Source of the DNA: Distichodus sexfasciatus
Taxonomy: Eukaryota; Chordata; Actinopteri; Characiformes; Distichodontidae
DNA: 64,000 nt
Assembly: GCA_032718565.1 (NCBI GenBank)
Contig: JAVGVS010000411.1
Coordinates: 154,246 to 218,245 of the forward strand
Direction: 5' to 3'
This document shows positions 34,911 to 45,721 of the stretch, in pieces. The notes beneath the pieces were generated by a model that had not been told where the DNA came from, did no database searches, and worked only from the letters and a program-made list of their open reading frames with translations. A program made the translations under genes and the position numbers. Position 1 is the first letter of the stretch; the number at the start of each line of letters is the position of its first letter.

Positions 34911-35054
34911 CCAGCCAGCCAATCATGCTGGTTTGTGTGTACCTGCCATTGGGGGAACCAAATATAGTGGAGTCTCCACGAGAAACATAACAGACCCCAC
35001 AAGGTAAAAAGTTACCAAATAATAATAACACTTGTAACTGACCTACGCCTGTAC
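34441..35054. other. Intronic sequence with GT runs and ATTA-rich unique DNA
   Basis: 34,441-34,545 is unique (caattaagcggctgctaatg, cttcattagtggtggctg). GT microsatellites lie at 34,573-34,606, 34,672-34,690 and 34,878-34,910. Confidence 0.55.
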
Positions 35055-35425
35055 AAACACTTTTTTTAATCCATTTGATATCCATCAGAATATAGAATAA
35101 AATTATTTATTGATTACTCTCTTACATTATAAAATGGAAAAAAAAAATCTGATGAATTGAAAATGAAATACTGAAGTTTTCGATCATTTTGAGCCATTTT
35201 AATCTATGAAATGAGCTGCTTTTGGCCTCTCTGGGAGAGAACTACATTTCCCACAATCCCCCGCGTCACATTAACGTGATGGATGCGCGTCCGAAATAAA
35301 CACTGGACAGTTAATAATAATAATGACTCTAATTAAAGTGAACCTTTGTAAAAGATAATCAAAGATTACGATAATCGGGACGTTGATTTGCGATACTGAT
35401 ATGAATGGTCCAGCCCTAGAGTTAG
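35055..35425. mobile_element. Partial hAT-like element carrying the shared core
   Basis: 'ttttggcctctctgggagag', 'aactacatttcccacaatcc' and 'cccgcgtcac' closely parallel 39,915-39,995 of element E2. It ends near 35,415 with 'ggtccagccctag', the reverse complement of a tagggctgg-type terminus. The left terminus was not identified. Confidence 0.6.
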
Positions 35426-36060
35426 ACTGGGAAAATGCCTGATCTTTATAATAACAGATACTTACATCTGCATAACACAAACGACTTATTTATATTCACT
35501 GTGCTTCAGTAAGATACGAAAACAAGTGTGTTGGTTATGTGTGTGTGTGTGCATGTGTGTTTGGGAGGAGGGTTGACCCTGGCTGTCGGCATGGAGAGCA
35601 ACGTGACAGATGCCGTTTATCTGGAGTATGCAGAAAACCATGTACAGCTGAAAAATGTACAGTATTCTGCAACACATGCGCCCACACACACCATACACAC
35701 ACCGCACACACACACACAGAGCATAGCACAGCATAAAAACCTTTGGCTACCGGTCAAGGCTTTTTACAAAATGTCCTTGGCCGGCTGTGCTACTCGCCTC
35801 GCTCCATTCCTTGTTAGCCACATTTGCATTTTTGGACCGACTACTCCTTTAAGGCAATATTTATTGTATGAGTTTTATCCGTGCTAAACTTGACCGAAGT
35901 GGGGGAAAAAACGAAAGCAACTTTAGAAAAACGAGCTGCAGCTTTGTTCAGAACTAGCCGAGCGGTAAAAACGCTTTTCAAACACACAATTAACGTAATT
36001 AAAAGCATAAAATGATCCTGCTCCAGAATCCTCATGAAATAACCTCGATAACTCAATTCT
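35426..36060. other. Intronic sequence with GT/AC runs
   Basis: GT- and AC-rich stretches at about 35,537-35,562 and 35,680-35,720, otherwise apparently single copy. Confidence 0.5.
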
Positions 36061-36430
36061 AGAGGTGTGAAGATACATCGATGTACATCAATACAGTGAT
36101 TAAATGATCAATAAGCCCATCGACCCAAAATGAAAACCATCGATCAGATATGACACATAATATAGTCACTTTATATTAAACAGGAAGTGGATTTTTATTA
36201 AAAGAATGTGTGGTTGAGCTCCGGAATAAAAATGTCAAATGATGTTTTAGTTGCTTTTTATGATCTGATATAAGTGGTGTTAAATCAGTTTATAATATCG
36301 TCTCATATCCATCGCAGACTGAATCAAAAATCGCGTCGTGGCACAGATGCTGTGATATCGGCACGCCTCAAAATTGTCGCGCGCTGAATCAATATGATAT
36401 CGTACCGTGATGGAAATTACCAAAATCGGG
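36061..36430. repeat. Decayed MITE (family H)
   Basis: It shares 'ttgctttttatgatctgata', 'gtgttaaatca', 'atatcgt' and a 'gtggttgagctccgg' stretch with 8,600-8,990. The ends contain 'tacatcgatgtac' and 'gtaccgtgatgg', typical of 'atcgat'-rich fish hAT MITEs. Confidence 0.55.
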
Positions 36431-36925
36431 TTCATACTTACAGGCAAGTCAAGTAATTAAACCTTTACTTGCATTTCGCCGCATCCTGAACGACAGCAGA
36501 ACGATTCTGTGTGGTGTTTTGTCTCTTCTTTTTTGGAACTGGGAAAAACGAAAAAGGCAAGTTGTGAAAGCGACGCTTTGTGACTTTTAGAGGATTGCGT
36601 TGACACTTCGTCACTTTACGCACACGGCTCACGAAAGCGTATGTATGGGGGGAGATGAAAAGCTGGCCATGTCTTGTAAAAAAAGACGACCGAACGGTTA
36701 ATTCTCCAACCAGGGATTATGGGAGAGTATATGACAGGGGTGTGGGGGGGGGGAGACCCTCAGAGGGAGTTACCTAAAACCGACCGTATTACGGAGGGGG
36801 TCTGGGGGATGATACCGCGCGGCAACTGTCAAGAGAGAGAGCGAGCTGAAGGGAGAGAATACGTTTTATTCAACAGCTCTCACATTTCTCCTCAGCTGCC
36901 TGCACATGATTACATCCTGTTAGCA

Positions 36926-37165
36926 GCTGTTCAGAGAGAGAGAGAGAGGGAGAGAGAGAAAGAAAGAGAGAGAGACAGAGAAATGAAAAGAAAAGAGCGG
37001 GAGATGAGAGAGGAAGAAACAGAGAAATGAAATGAGAAAAGAGAGAGGAATTGAGAGGAGAGTTGAGATACAACGAAACGAACACGGCGAGAGATGAGAC
37101 AGGAAGAAAAGAGAGATGTGAGAGAGAGATCTCCTCTTCTTCTCCTCCTCCTCCTCCTCTTTTTC
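36926..37165. repeat. GA-rich tract ending in a (CTC)n run
   Basis: (GA)n with interspersed gaaa units runs to about 37,125, then the strand switches to ctcctcttcttctcctcctc. Adjacent purine and pyrimidine blocks on one strand can pair with each other. Confidence 0.85.
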
Positions 37166-38069
37166 TTATCCTCCTCATAAAAACATCATGTGACTCATTC
37201 ATGCCATTCAGATTGATAATGTTAAACACTCGACCTGCCAAGTACAGTAAACACCAGTCTGTTCTAGCTGAACCACATACGCTAACTTCTTAGCATCACT
37301 TCACACCTACAGTACACACACACACACACACACACACGTGCTAGTAATGAATCTCACAATTAAATATCACACTTTTTAGTTCTAGAAGAAGGCAAGCTTC
37401 GAGACGTGAGCGAGCTAGAGAACGCGGCGCCACGCTAGCTTCCTCGAGCGCCGCTAACGAGCCTGACCTATTCTGGCTGGGCTTTTTATTCCTGGCTGAA
37501 ACCATACAAGTGGGCGTCGGACGCATGCCGCATTGTTGACGGTGTACTTCAGCCAGTTCCCCACCGCTCCCCTCGCTCGAGTGCGATTTTTTTTGCCGCT
37601 GAAAATGTTCTCAAGCCCACCTTAAATGGAGGTTATAAGCGTCCGCGTGCCCGAGTCAGAGAAACGCCGGCCCTTTTCTAATAGCATTCGTCACCGAGAA
37701 AGCTGTCAAGGTAAGAGGTTAGACGCGTCCCACGTTCGCAGGTAAATTACAGGTTCTAGAACAAAAGAGTGGCAGAACGTTGATGGAAAAGGGAGACCAG
37801 CCTTCTGCAGGGCCTAATTGTCTCTCTCTCACACACACACACACGCTAGAATTTTCAGTGTGGGCGGTGCATCAAATATTACAATGGCGGATTGCATTGA
37901 AGGGTGGGAAGGTTATTAAGAACAGATTTGACGGTTGAAATTTGGTAAGATTTTTTTTCTTAACCTTTTGAGATTCTTCTATCCCTCTATGTGTCAACGT
38001 CCATTACGTTCATTTAAAAGGCAGAATCGAGCGCGTCAAAGACAAGAGATTTCGCCGCACGCAATGTGG
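37166..38069. other. Intronic sequence with a CpG-richer stretch
   Basis: An (AC)n run at 37,314-37,337 is followed at 37,395-37,700 by locally CpG-rich DNA (gagcgagctagagaacgcgg, ctcgagcgccgctaacgagc). No exon or repeat was recognised, so it could be a regulatory element or an old repeat. Confidence 0.4.
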
Positions 38070-38250
38070 CACAAAACCAACGCCCCAACTCGGCGCCAAG
38101 TCAAGCGAGCGTGAAAGCTGAACATTTCGCGCGTAGTGCACAACACACTCACTTCCCATCCTATGTGGTGTACCAAGTCAAATAGGGCGCGTGCGACACG
38201 CCATGTGAACTACCTAGTGCGTAGAGAGCCGTAAAGCTACAACGCTGGCT
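38070..38250. repeat. Dispersed repeat, inverted relative to 15,873-16,045
   Basis: 'gtagtgcacaacacac', 'gtcaaatagggcgcgtg', 'acctagtgcgtagagagc' read in reverse complement at 15,873-16,045 ('gctctctacgcactaggcag', 'cacgcgccctatttgac'). It resembles the common fish repeats built on 'actacatagggagtagtgc'. Confidence 0.6.
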
Positions 38251-38272
38251 ACTTCCTGAGACGGATACTAAC

Positions 38273-39691
38273 TAGGGATGCACCCATCCGATCTGATATC
38301 GGTCCGATAACGACTCACATGGCTGGATCGGGTATCGATGCCGTTGAGCCGATCTCTGGAGCCGATATGTAAATTATGTAAAAATAAAAAACTCTGCAAG
38401 CCAATAAAACGCACTGTTCTTCTTATTTCTAGTAGTCAGGCCTACAGTGTCAGCACTTTTATACGACATAAAGCTAAAAAAAGGAGAAAATTCTACAGTC
38501 TTTATATCAGAAATGGTCTGATTTCAAGATTGTGTCAGCATTTACACATCAAACTAGGGCTGCTCGATTATGGAAAAAACCATAATCACGATTAATTTGG
38601 TCAATCTTGAAAATCACGATTAGTTAACACGATTACTCATTGACTCTGGAAACACACAGCATTTATTGCACATCAATTATTACAGCAAATGTAAACTTTC
38701 CCTTAAAATAACTGAAAGTATAATATTCAAATGTTGTATAAAATAGTAAACAAAATCAGCAATGTCGTGCAGTTCTACAATCTCTTGAAAACAAAAAATA
38801 CAAAATATAGAAATCAAATATAAATAAAATACTAATTAAATAAAAATAGTTATGACTAATAATACTACAAAGAAAAAATAGGACCAAGTTACTTAGAACA
38901 AAAAAGCTCTTTTAGTGCACTGTCACAACATACTGAAATCCTCTACATCTATTCAAAATTCTGGCAAACTATATTCAATAAATTCCTGTCAGTAACTCAA
39001 TCCAAGAACATGGACGGCTGGCCCATTATAGCCCAGAGCAAACAGAAAACATGTTAAGTAATCGATAGCAGGGCTGGCCGATACGACCTGAAATCAGTAT
39101 CATGATGAATTGAATATTTTACCTCGATTATGATTAATGAACGAGTCTTTGTCTGGCTTTTTTCATATTTTGCTGATAATTAACAGTAATTAAAGTTGGG
39201 ATATTTCTGTGATGGGAGAGTGCATATTTTGCGTTTTAAAAATAATTGAAGAAAACACGGAGGCGACGTGGCATCGTCATGTCTCAACACATGTGGTCGG
39301 TGGTATTATTGATAAGGGGATGAAACATGAACAGACTGGAGATGGTATTAAGAAAATACTGTTTTTATTATAAACGGTACTTTAAAAATAATTGAAATAA
39401 TCATCACGTGCAAGATTAATTTTCAATTAATCGCTCAGCCCTACATCAAACTGTGTCACATCTCAGTAGCCCAGGACGTTCTAAACACAACAACATAAAG
39501 CATGTGTGGCTAACGTCTACACAAACGCTATAATAAGCCTATAAACGAAGGTAAAGAAAATGCCCCAAATTCTCTTAGGGCTGTAAAGGTTAAAAACTGG
39601 TATCGGATCGGTACTCAGGATCGGCCGATAGCCAAAGCCTAGGTATCGGTATCGGTATCAGAACTGAAAAAGTTGGATCGGTGCATCCCTA
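38273..39691. mobile_element. hAT-type element E1, 1,419 bp including a nested element
   Basis: Left end tagggatgcacccatccgat; the right end reverse-complements to tagggatgcaccgatccaac. Flanks are atactaac (38,265-38,272) and atactgac (39,692-39,699), 7 of 8 identical, fitting the hAT target pattern nTnnnnAn. Subterminal 'gatcggtactcaggatcggc' matches the element at 25,507. Element E3 is nested at 38,555-39,443. Confidence 0.85.
38555..39443. mobile_element. hAT-type element E3 nested in E1
   Basis: It starts tagggctgctcgattatgg and ends ttaatcgctcagccctA, with identical 8-bp flanks catcaaac (38,547-38,554 and 39,444-39,451). The second half from about 39,067 (gcagggctggccgatacgac) looks like a second related unit, so E3 may itself be composite. 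Related copies are at 11,560-11,890 and 58,393-58,690. Confidence 0.8.
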
Positions 39692-39699
39692 ATACTGAC

Positions 39700-40477
39700 A
39701 AGGGCTGCAACAAATGATTATTTTTGTAATCGAATAATCTTTCGTATTATTTTATCGATTAATACAATACATTTAAAAAAAAAAAAAAAAATGACAATAC
39801 ATTTGTTATTAGGCTTATTGTAGTGTGAGTAGAAGTTAGTCATATATGCTTTATGTTGTATTCAATTGAAAATGAAGAAACATCAAGTTCAAGGGTCATT
39901 TTGAACCAATTTGGCCAATAAAATGAGTTGCTTTTGGCCTTTCTGGACGAGAACTGCATTTCCCACAATCCCCCGTGCACGCCACAGAGCCGCGTCACAA
40001 TAAAGGGTTCAGCACGTTCCTGAACGAACTGTGAAAAAAATCTATGGGAAAATCTCAATAAATGGCTGTATTGTGAGTGGAACGCTGGTTGTTGTGGTTA
40101 TTTATCAGCCAAAACATGCGTTTTGTCCGTAATAAAGGGGTCGTTTTGACGGAAACCGAGCGTTTTAGCGAGTAATGGCGCTTACGTGGGCACGTGCGTT
40201 TACATCGCAAAAAAAAATTATGCGTTTTTACGCATTTACTTCTGTTTTTGTGCACGGAATATCTCACAAATACGTTCACATACAGAGGGATCTATTCTCG
40301 TTTTGATCGCGCCACTGAAAATATTGTGCGTCCTTAATAAGCGTCTGTGTGAAACACGAGCGGCGCATGCCGTAGCGAAGAAAATGACTTAAACGAAGCT
40401 TCGATTCTAGAAAATTTGCCTCGACCATTTTTTGTAATCGAATTATTCGAGTTATTCGAATAATCGTTTCAGCTCTA
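39700..40477. mobile_element. hAT-type element E2, 778 bp
   Basis: Left end aagggctgcaacaaatgatt; the right end reverse-complements to tagagctgaaacgattattc. It is flanked by atactgac (39,692-39,699) and atactaac (40,478-40,485), 7 of 8 identical. The left duplication is shared with element E1. The interior at 39,850-40,200 carries a core also found in other elements. No transposase frame is present. Confidence 0.8.
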
Positions 40478-40485
40478 ATACTAAC

Positions 40486-40929
40486 GCAGAGAAAAGTGTG
40501 ATAAGAGCACAGCCCTACTTGACATTCATCTCGCCATGATCTTTATGAACTTTTTTTGGAACGGAAACCCACACGCTGTAATAGTGACATATCTGGCATC
40601 CGCTCCCGAAAACAAAGTGTGTAACGCATGCATCACGGGTAGCCTTCCTCTGTACTGTTATTAGCACTAAGCTAAGACTAACGACGGCACGGGGCGGGCG
40701 GTAATTAAAGCGCGCAGATGGCTCTGTGATTAATATTTCATACTTCAGCACAGCCTACAGTCCAACTGCGGCGTTCTTGGTGAAGAACAAAACTGGCAGA
40801 ACCCCACGATAAGATCTCCAGAAAAAACACTGGCCTCGCTCGAAGCAGCGTACTGATGACGCCATCCTTCTTGGTGACACACACACACACTGCAAGCAAC
40901 CCAGGGACTAAATGTGGCACGAGGGCTCT
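40486..40929. other. Intronic sequence, mostly single copy
   Basis: The 40,690-40,740 part has GC-rich sequence next to taattaaag and gattaatattt homeobox-like sites. No repeat or exon was recognised. Confidence 0.4.
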
Positions 40930-41030
40930 CACACATACACACACACACACACAGTCAGGTACTGCTATTTCTATGAGGTCCTTCCACTGACTCCCATAAT
41001 GACTGGAGGAAAATAATAGCGTAACCATAG
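40930..41030 (+). repeat. Fragment of the 'gaggtccttcca' repeat
   Basis: 'tatgaggtccttccactgac' and 'tcccataatgact' match the host repeat at 19,080-19,330. An (AC)n run lies just before it. Confidence 0.65.
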
Positions 41031-41044
41031 TAACCGAATTTACT

Positions 41045-41520
41045 GAATTTGGGGTGGGGTCGTGGGCAAGGACTCCCTCGTCTCCAACTACCAGCTACTC
41101 CAGGGGGATGCAGGGACGTTCCCAGGCCAGTCGAGAGCATGTCCTGGGTCTGTCTCCGGCGCCACCTTCTCAGGGTGGTAACCCTAGCAGCTCCAGTATG
41201 TTGTTGGGGGCAGAAGCCCCTGCTACGGTCTCCCAAAGCAAACTGGTGCTAGGTGAGGGACCAGACCAAGAGCGATTGAGATCTTTGAGATCCGGGCGAG
41301 GATTGGAGGCCCCGGGGCCCAGCCCTGAAGCCAGGGCCTGGGGGAGAGGGTCGGAGCGAACGTCTGGTGGTCAGACCTGCACCCTGACCCAAGAACAAAA
41401 TGGGGGTCTGTCCTCCCGTGGAAGCACCGCCCGCAGGAGGAGACATGAGGGTCCGGCGCTTTGTTGATTGGGCGTTGGTGAAAAGGCGGGTGAACTGGGG
41501 GTCCGGTCTTCGGTTAGCCA
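41045..41520. repeat. GC-rich block, probable retrotransposon-derived repeat
   Basis: A GC-rich island of about 475 bp in AT-rich intron, with segments 'gggacgttcccaggccagtc' and 'ccagggcctgggggagaggg' that resemble abundant fish retroelement UTR sequence. Several overlapping frames are open, but none resembles a known protein. Family assignment is from memory and uncertain. Confidence 0.4.
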
Positions 41521-42834
41521 AAATAAAAACTGACACTTTAATCGAAAAATTTGCTGGTTTTATTTGAAAACTAAACACAGCGAGCCTCATTCACCAAAGT
41601 ATTCTTAATAAAATCAAGACATTTAAACAATATAATATTATACAACCGTAGAACTGAAGAAAACCCAATAAACTAAGGTTTTTTCATGCAATAACATTTG
41701 CGCAAGAGTGATTCGTCGCCTGTTTTTAACCTCAGAACAAATCTCAAATAAGAAAACTCTGAAGAACGTCGGAATCTTGGTGCGTAAATAGGTGATCACA
41801 ACAAAATTCTTCTTAAGAACGTGGTGAATGAGACTCATTGCTTTTGTAAAACTTTTATTAGACAAGCCGGTCCTCGGAAACACCTCAGAACCTGACACTC
41901 GCACACACAAACCGTTTGAGGAAGTTCCAGACCAACACTGTCGTTCTAAAACACAGGGCCTGGGGCGAGGTTGGGTTGTGTGAGGGTGTGACTGGTTTTA
42001 AGAACACAAAGCAACTAATATTTCTCGTTAAAACAAACAAACAAACGAACACACAATGGAGCCTGGTGGCTATTTTAGAAAGCCTGAGGAAATTATGTTT
42101 TTTACGGTAAAAAAAGCCATTTTCTGTCATCTCATCAACTTCTTGTAGTACATCATATAAAAGGAAAAATTATGTGTTTAAGCCCAATTTATATAACGTT
42201 AATTCAGTTTCAACTAAAAAGTTGTTTGTTAAGGATTTCACATTTGGTAAGAAAATGACGTCAGTTTGCCGTTTTTAATTCAACTTGATTCAATTTTTTA
42301 AAGTAAACATTTCATGAAAAGCACCATAAACAACGTTCAATGTGATTTCCACATTCAATATTAGGGCTGCATGGTTAATCGTGATCTCAATTTTAAATGA
42401 ACGACTTTTCTACATTTTATTACATCACTTGCATCGACACGCGCACAGCAACTTTTCTACGGTGTTATTTCCGTGGCTAGTTCTGAGCGACCTGCGGACT
42501 CGACACGCTCAACACTGCCGTCGCGTTTGCGTTTGACTTGACGCTGTGTTAGTAATGTCAGATTGTACGTTATTAGCACACGCAATTAACGTTCATTAAA
42601 GCATGTTACTGGCGTAAATCCCTGCTAACGGTGCGTTACCCGTGATTCAGCTGACGAGATTACGTCACTAAAAACACAGTGGAAACCGAGTTCCATTTGC
42701 CGCAGCAGCGTTGAACTTGGATAGACAGAGGCTAGACTTACGTTAACGTTAACGAATCTACATCACTTTTTATCTCAAATTTCCGTCTCGAGTTGCTGAT
42801 CTTGTTCCGGGGCAGCTCGTGGTGTTCGCCCCGT
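41521..42834. other. Intronic sequence with repeat fragments
   Basis: 41,585-41,680 resembles 48,020-48,080 and 52,990-53,130. 42,362-42,410 (agggctgcatggttaatcgt) is one end of the MITE type at 38,555. No gene was recognised. Confidence 0.45.
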
Positions 42835-43045
42835 GATAAGGTCGCAGGTTCGAATCCAGGGCCGGTAAAGTTGCCACTGAGGTACTTATGAGCAAGGTAC
42901 CGTCCCCGCGAAGCACTGCTCCCCGGGCACTGCCCTTGTTAGCTGCCCACTGCTCCCCCACGGATGGGTTAAATGCAGAGCTCACATTTCGTTTGTGGTG
43001 CACCGTGTGCTGTGCTGTGTTCACAATGTCAAATACTCACTCACT
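42835..43045 (+). mobile_element. tRNA-derived SINE (family B), plus strand
   Basis: Box B-like ggttcgaatcc, then 'gccactgaggtacttatgag', 'caaggtaccgtcccc', 'ggatgggttaaatgcagag' and a 3' end of 'gtgttcacaatgtcaaatac' followed by tandem 'tcac'. It is closely matched by the copy at 27,779. The 5' tRNA half is incomplete. Confidence 0.8.
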
Positions 43046-43229
43046 CACTGTTCACCTTTCTGTTCGGCTAACTAGGCTAGTCATTTATTTTTAGCAACAT
43101 CGACCAGCCAATTTTGCATCGCCCCTTGATAAATGACGCGGTATTTCCCGCAACATGTCTATCGACTACGCAGCGGACCGAGTTAGACACAACACTAAAG
43201 TGCTAAAAAAAATGTTTAAAAAAAAAAAT

Positions 43230-43450
43230 CACAGTATTTGCGCTGAGCAGCCATCTTGGATTCTGAAGGCGGGGTCCTCTGTGCTGCTCAAAGATGTTTG
43301 GTCGGGTGTCCGAGAAACGGTGGCGCGCATGTCGTCACTTCCAGCTTCAGCCCTCGGGAGGGGAAAAAAAAACAACGGAAACCGAGTACCGATGGCAAAT
43401 GGAACGCACAATAATGGTTCCAAGTCACTTATTTCAGCACGAGTTTGACA
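43230..43450. repeat. Dispersed repeat copy
   Basis: It parallels 47,560-47,690 ('gtgtccgagaaacgg', 'ttcagccctcgg', 'aaaccgag'). No coding frame is intact. Confidence 0.5.
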
Positions 43451-44180
43451 TATCATTAAGGACATTTCACCTCTGCAGCAAAAACAAGAATGATTTCTGG
43501 AATTTGCCTTGAACGCCAAGAGCCAAGAGAAATGGTCTGGGTTCGTGACCCTCCCCAGAGAGCCAAATAATGGAGAGTTTGGCATCTTAAACACTGCAGC
43601 TAGTTTGGACCCCAGGGGTCGCAGCCTTTAGGATTATTGTTTCACACAAACCAGAGAGGATCTGGAGCTTGCGTCCAGGGAATGTAGGCAATATAAAAAG
43701 CAAAATTTCCACTTTTTCACATTAAAACTACACCGTAAATTCCGAATGGACAGACGGAGAAACGAGGGAGCAACATGTCCACTCAGGCCCCTTGAGCCAG
43801 TCTAATAAAGGCAAGGAGGTAATATGAGACCTCTCTGTCTCACACACACACACATATTCACTGACCCATCACACAGTGTTATACAAATACACAGCTGTTG
43901 TATGTGGTTCCCCAGTTTTGACTTCTAATAGTGGGTCAAAAACTTCCACCATAATATCCCCCACAAGCCCCTCCCAAGGCAGCTGAGTTGACTCAAGCGA
44001 TAAGAGTGTAGTGTGTGTGTGTGTGTGTGTGTGTGCCTGAGCATGTTTGAACATGTGTTTTTATTTTCATAAAACACTTGTCACTATATCTATGCTTGTG
44101 TGTGTGTGTGTGTGTGTGTGTGCATGCGAGCTTGTTCTGTGAACTTCCTTGGTAATGATCTGGGGTGACCGAAAAGTTGG

Positions 44181-44219
<39 letters not shown>

Positions 44220-44993
44220 TCCCCTGCCCACTCTAACATCCACACAGACACACACTCACAAAAGTAAGATGCCTTTAAAGCGAACTGTGTCACCTTTGGC
44301 ATTCCGTAGATCTGAGCGTGAGGGCAGGCAGATCTCAGCAGAGTGTTTGAGCGTTTTCTCTGTGCCTACATCCACGTGGCGCTGTGGTGACTACGGCAAA
44401 CCGCCATCCAAACGGTGAAAAATTGCTGCGGAAAACAGTGTATTTTGCGACACCGCGAAATAAACGATAGAATATGATAGGAAACGATAAACGGTTTAAG
44501 TTCGTGATTCGTGATCACTCCCAGACGTATTTTGCAAATTACTCGTCATTTTGTGAAAGCTTATTGCGAGTATCAAACAAGCTAACACACGCACACTTCT
44601 CTATCAGTCATCTGATCTATAACGTTACTCCCAGACACACTCACACACACTAGACAGTATTTTGCAATGGCTCTCATCTTTCACTTCCTCTTTTTCTTTC
44701 TCGTGTCTTTCGCGCTCTTTTAGTTTCTGGGCCAGTAGCACATAAGCCACACATTGAGAGACCACAAGCGTGCCGTGGTTACTTCTGCCAGGCAAGAGTT
44801 AACATACGCCATCCGCTGCAGTCTCTCTCTCTCTGTCATACACACTCTTTCTTTCACACACATACAGAATAATTTTGAGAAATCTTTCCATAACTTTAAG
44901 AGAACAAATAACGCCAATATTTGGTTTGGCCCACACTGGTAGTAGTCTGCTGGACCAAGTTTATGTCTGTACTTTCTCACTGGACTCTGCATC

Positions 44994-45031
<38 letters not shown>

Positions 45032-45394
45032 CTCGGTGGTTATTAGGGACAGACAAGGGCAGAGAAGGTTCAAACCAGACCTGAGAACCAGCCCAGACTT
45101 ATGGGCCTAGTGGCTGAGAGGAAATATAATGAGAGAAAGAACTGATCCTGGATCAGAAATAAAGGAAACGACTTCATAGAATACTCCCCCCGAGTTGGGC
45201 CACTCTCACATACCCTAAGGCCAAAATCCGAGCCGACCTTTGTAGCCCCGATATAAACCTTAGACATGCAGGAAGCCTGTGAGAACGTCGCTTCACCGGC
45301 TACAGTACAAGAAAATATTACAACAGTTTATGGGAACGTAACTAGATCCATAAGGAGATGCAGCAAAAAAACTGATTCAGCTGCTTAATATAAT
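43451..45394. other. Intronic sequence with AC/GT microsatellites
   Basis: GT or AC runs occur at 44,011-44,034, 44,097-44,122, 44,187-44,214 and 44,996-45,031. 44,280-44,420 carries one arm of the foldback element seen at 49,276. The rest shows no recognised feature. Confidence 0.6.
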
Positions 45395-45520
45395 GGGGCT
45401 GCTTTCCTGAACATGGATTAAGCCTAGTCTTGGACTAAATCGCAGATACAATGGAGATTCACCACTGAAATGCAAAGATAGTCTAGGCTTAGGCTCAATC
45501 ATAGTCTGGGAAACTGGACC
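45395..45520. mobile_element. Short MITE, copy 1 of a direct pair
   Basis: The left end ggggctgctttcctgaacat, then ggattaagcctagtcttgg, pairs with the reverse complement of the right end, ggtccagtttcccagactat. This resembles a very common fish MITE of the 'tttccc...aagcctagtc' type. Copy 2 lies in the same direction at 45,606-45,721. Confidence 0.7.
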
Positions 45521-45524
45521 AATA

Positions 45525-45590
45525 AGTGAAAGTGAGTGATTATTTGTCATTGTGAACACAGCACAGCACAGCACTCTGTGCATTTCTGTT
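45525..45590 (-). mobile_element. SINE (family B) 3' fragment, minus strand
   Basis: 'gagtgattatttgtcattgt' followed by 'gaacacagcacagcacag' is the reverse complement of the 3' end of the family B copies at 27,779 and 42,835. It lies between the two MITE copies. Confidence 0.65.
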
Positions 45591-45605
45591 AACCTTTTAA
45601 CACTA

Positions 45606-45721
45606 GGGGCTGCTTTCCTGAACATGGATTAAGCCTAGTCTTGGACTAAATTACAGATACAAAGGAGAGTCACCACTGAAATTCAAGGCTTAGGTTTAAT
45701 CATAGTCTGGGAAACTGGACC
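45606..45721. mobile_element. Short MITE, copy 2 of a direct pair
   Basis: It starts with the same 40 or so bases as copy 1 (ggggctgctttcctgaacat) and ends with the same 'catagtctgggaaactggac'. It differs by an internal deletion of about 10 bases and scattered substitutions. Confidence 0.7.

Noticed and set aside
41049..41590. Overlapping open frames on both strands of a GC-rich block
   Set aside because: The block looks like a degraded retroelement segment and none of the frames resembles a known protein.
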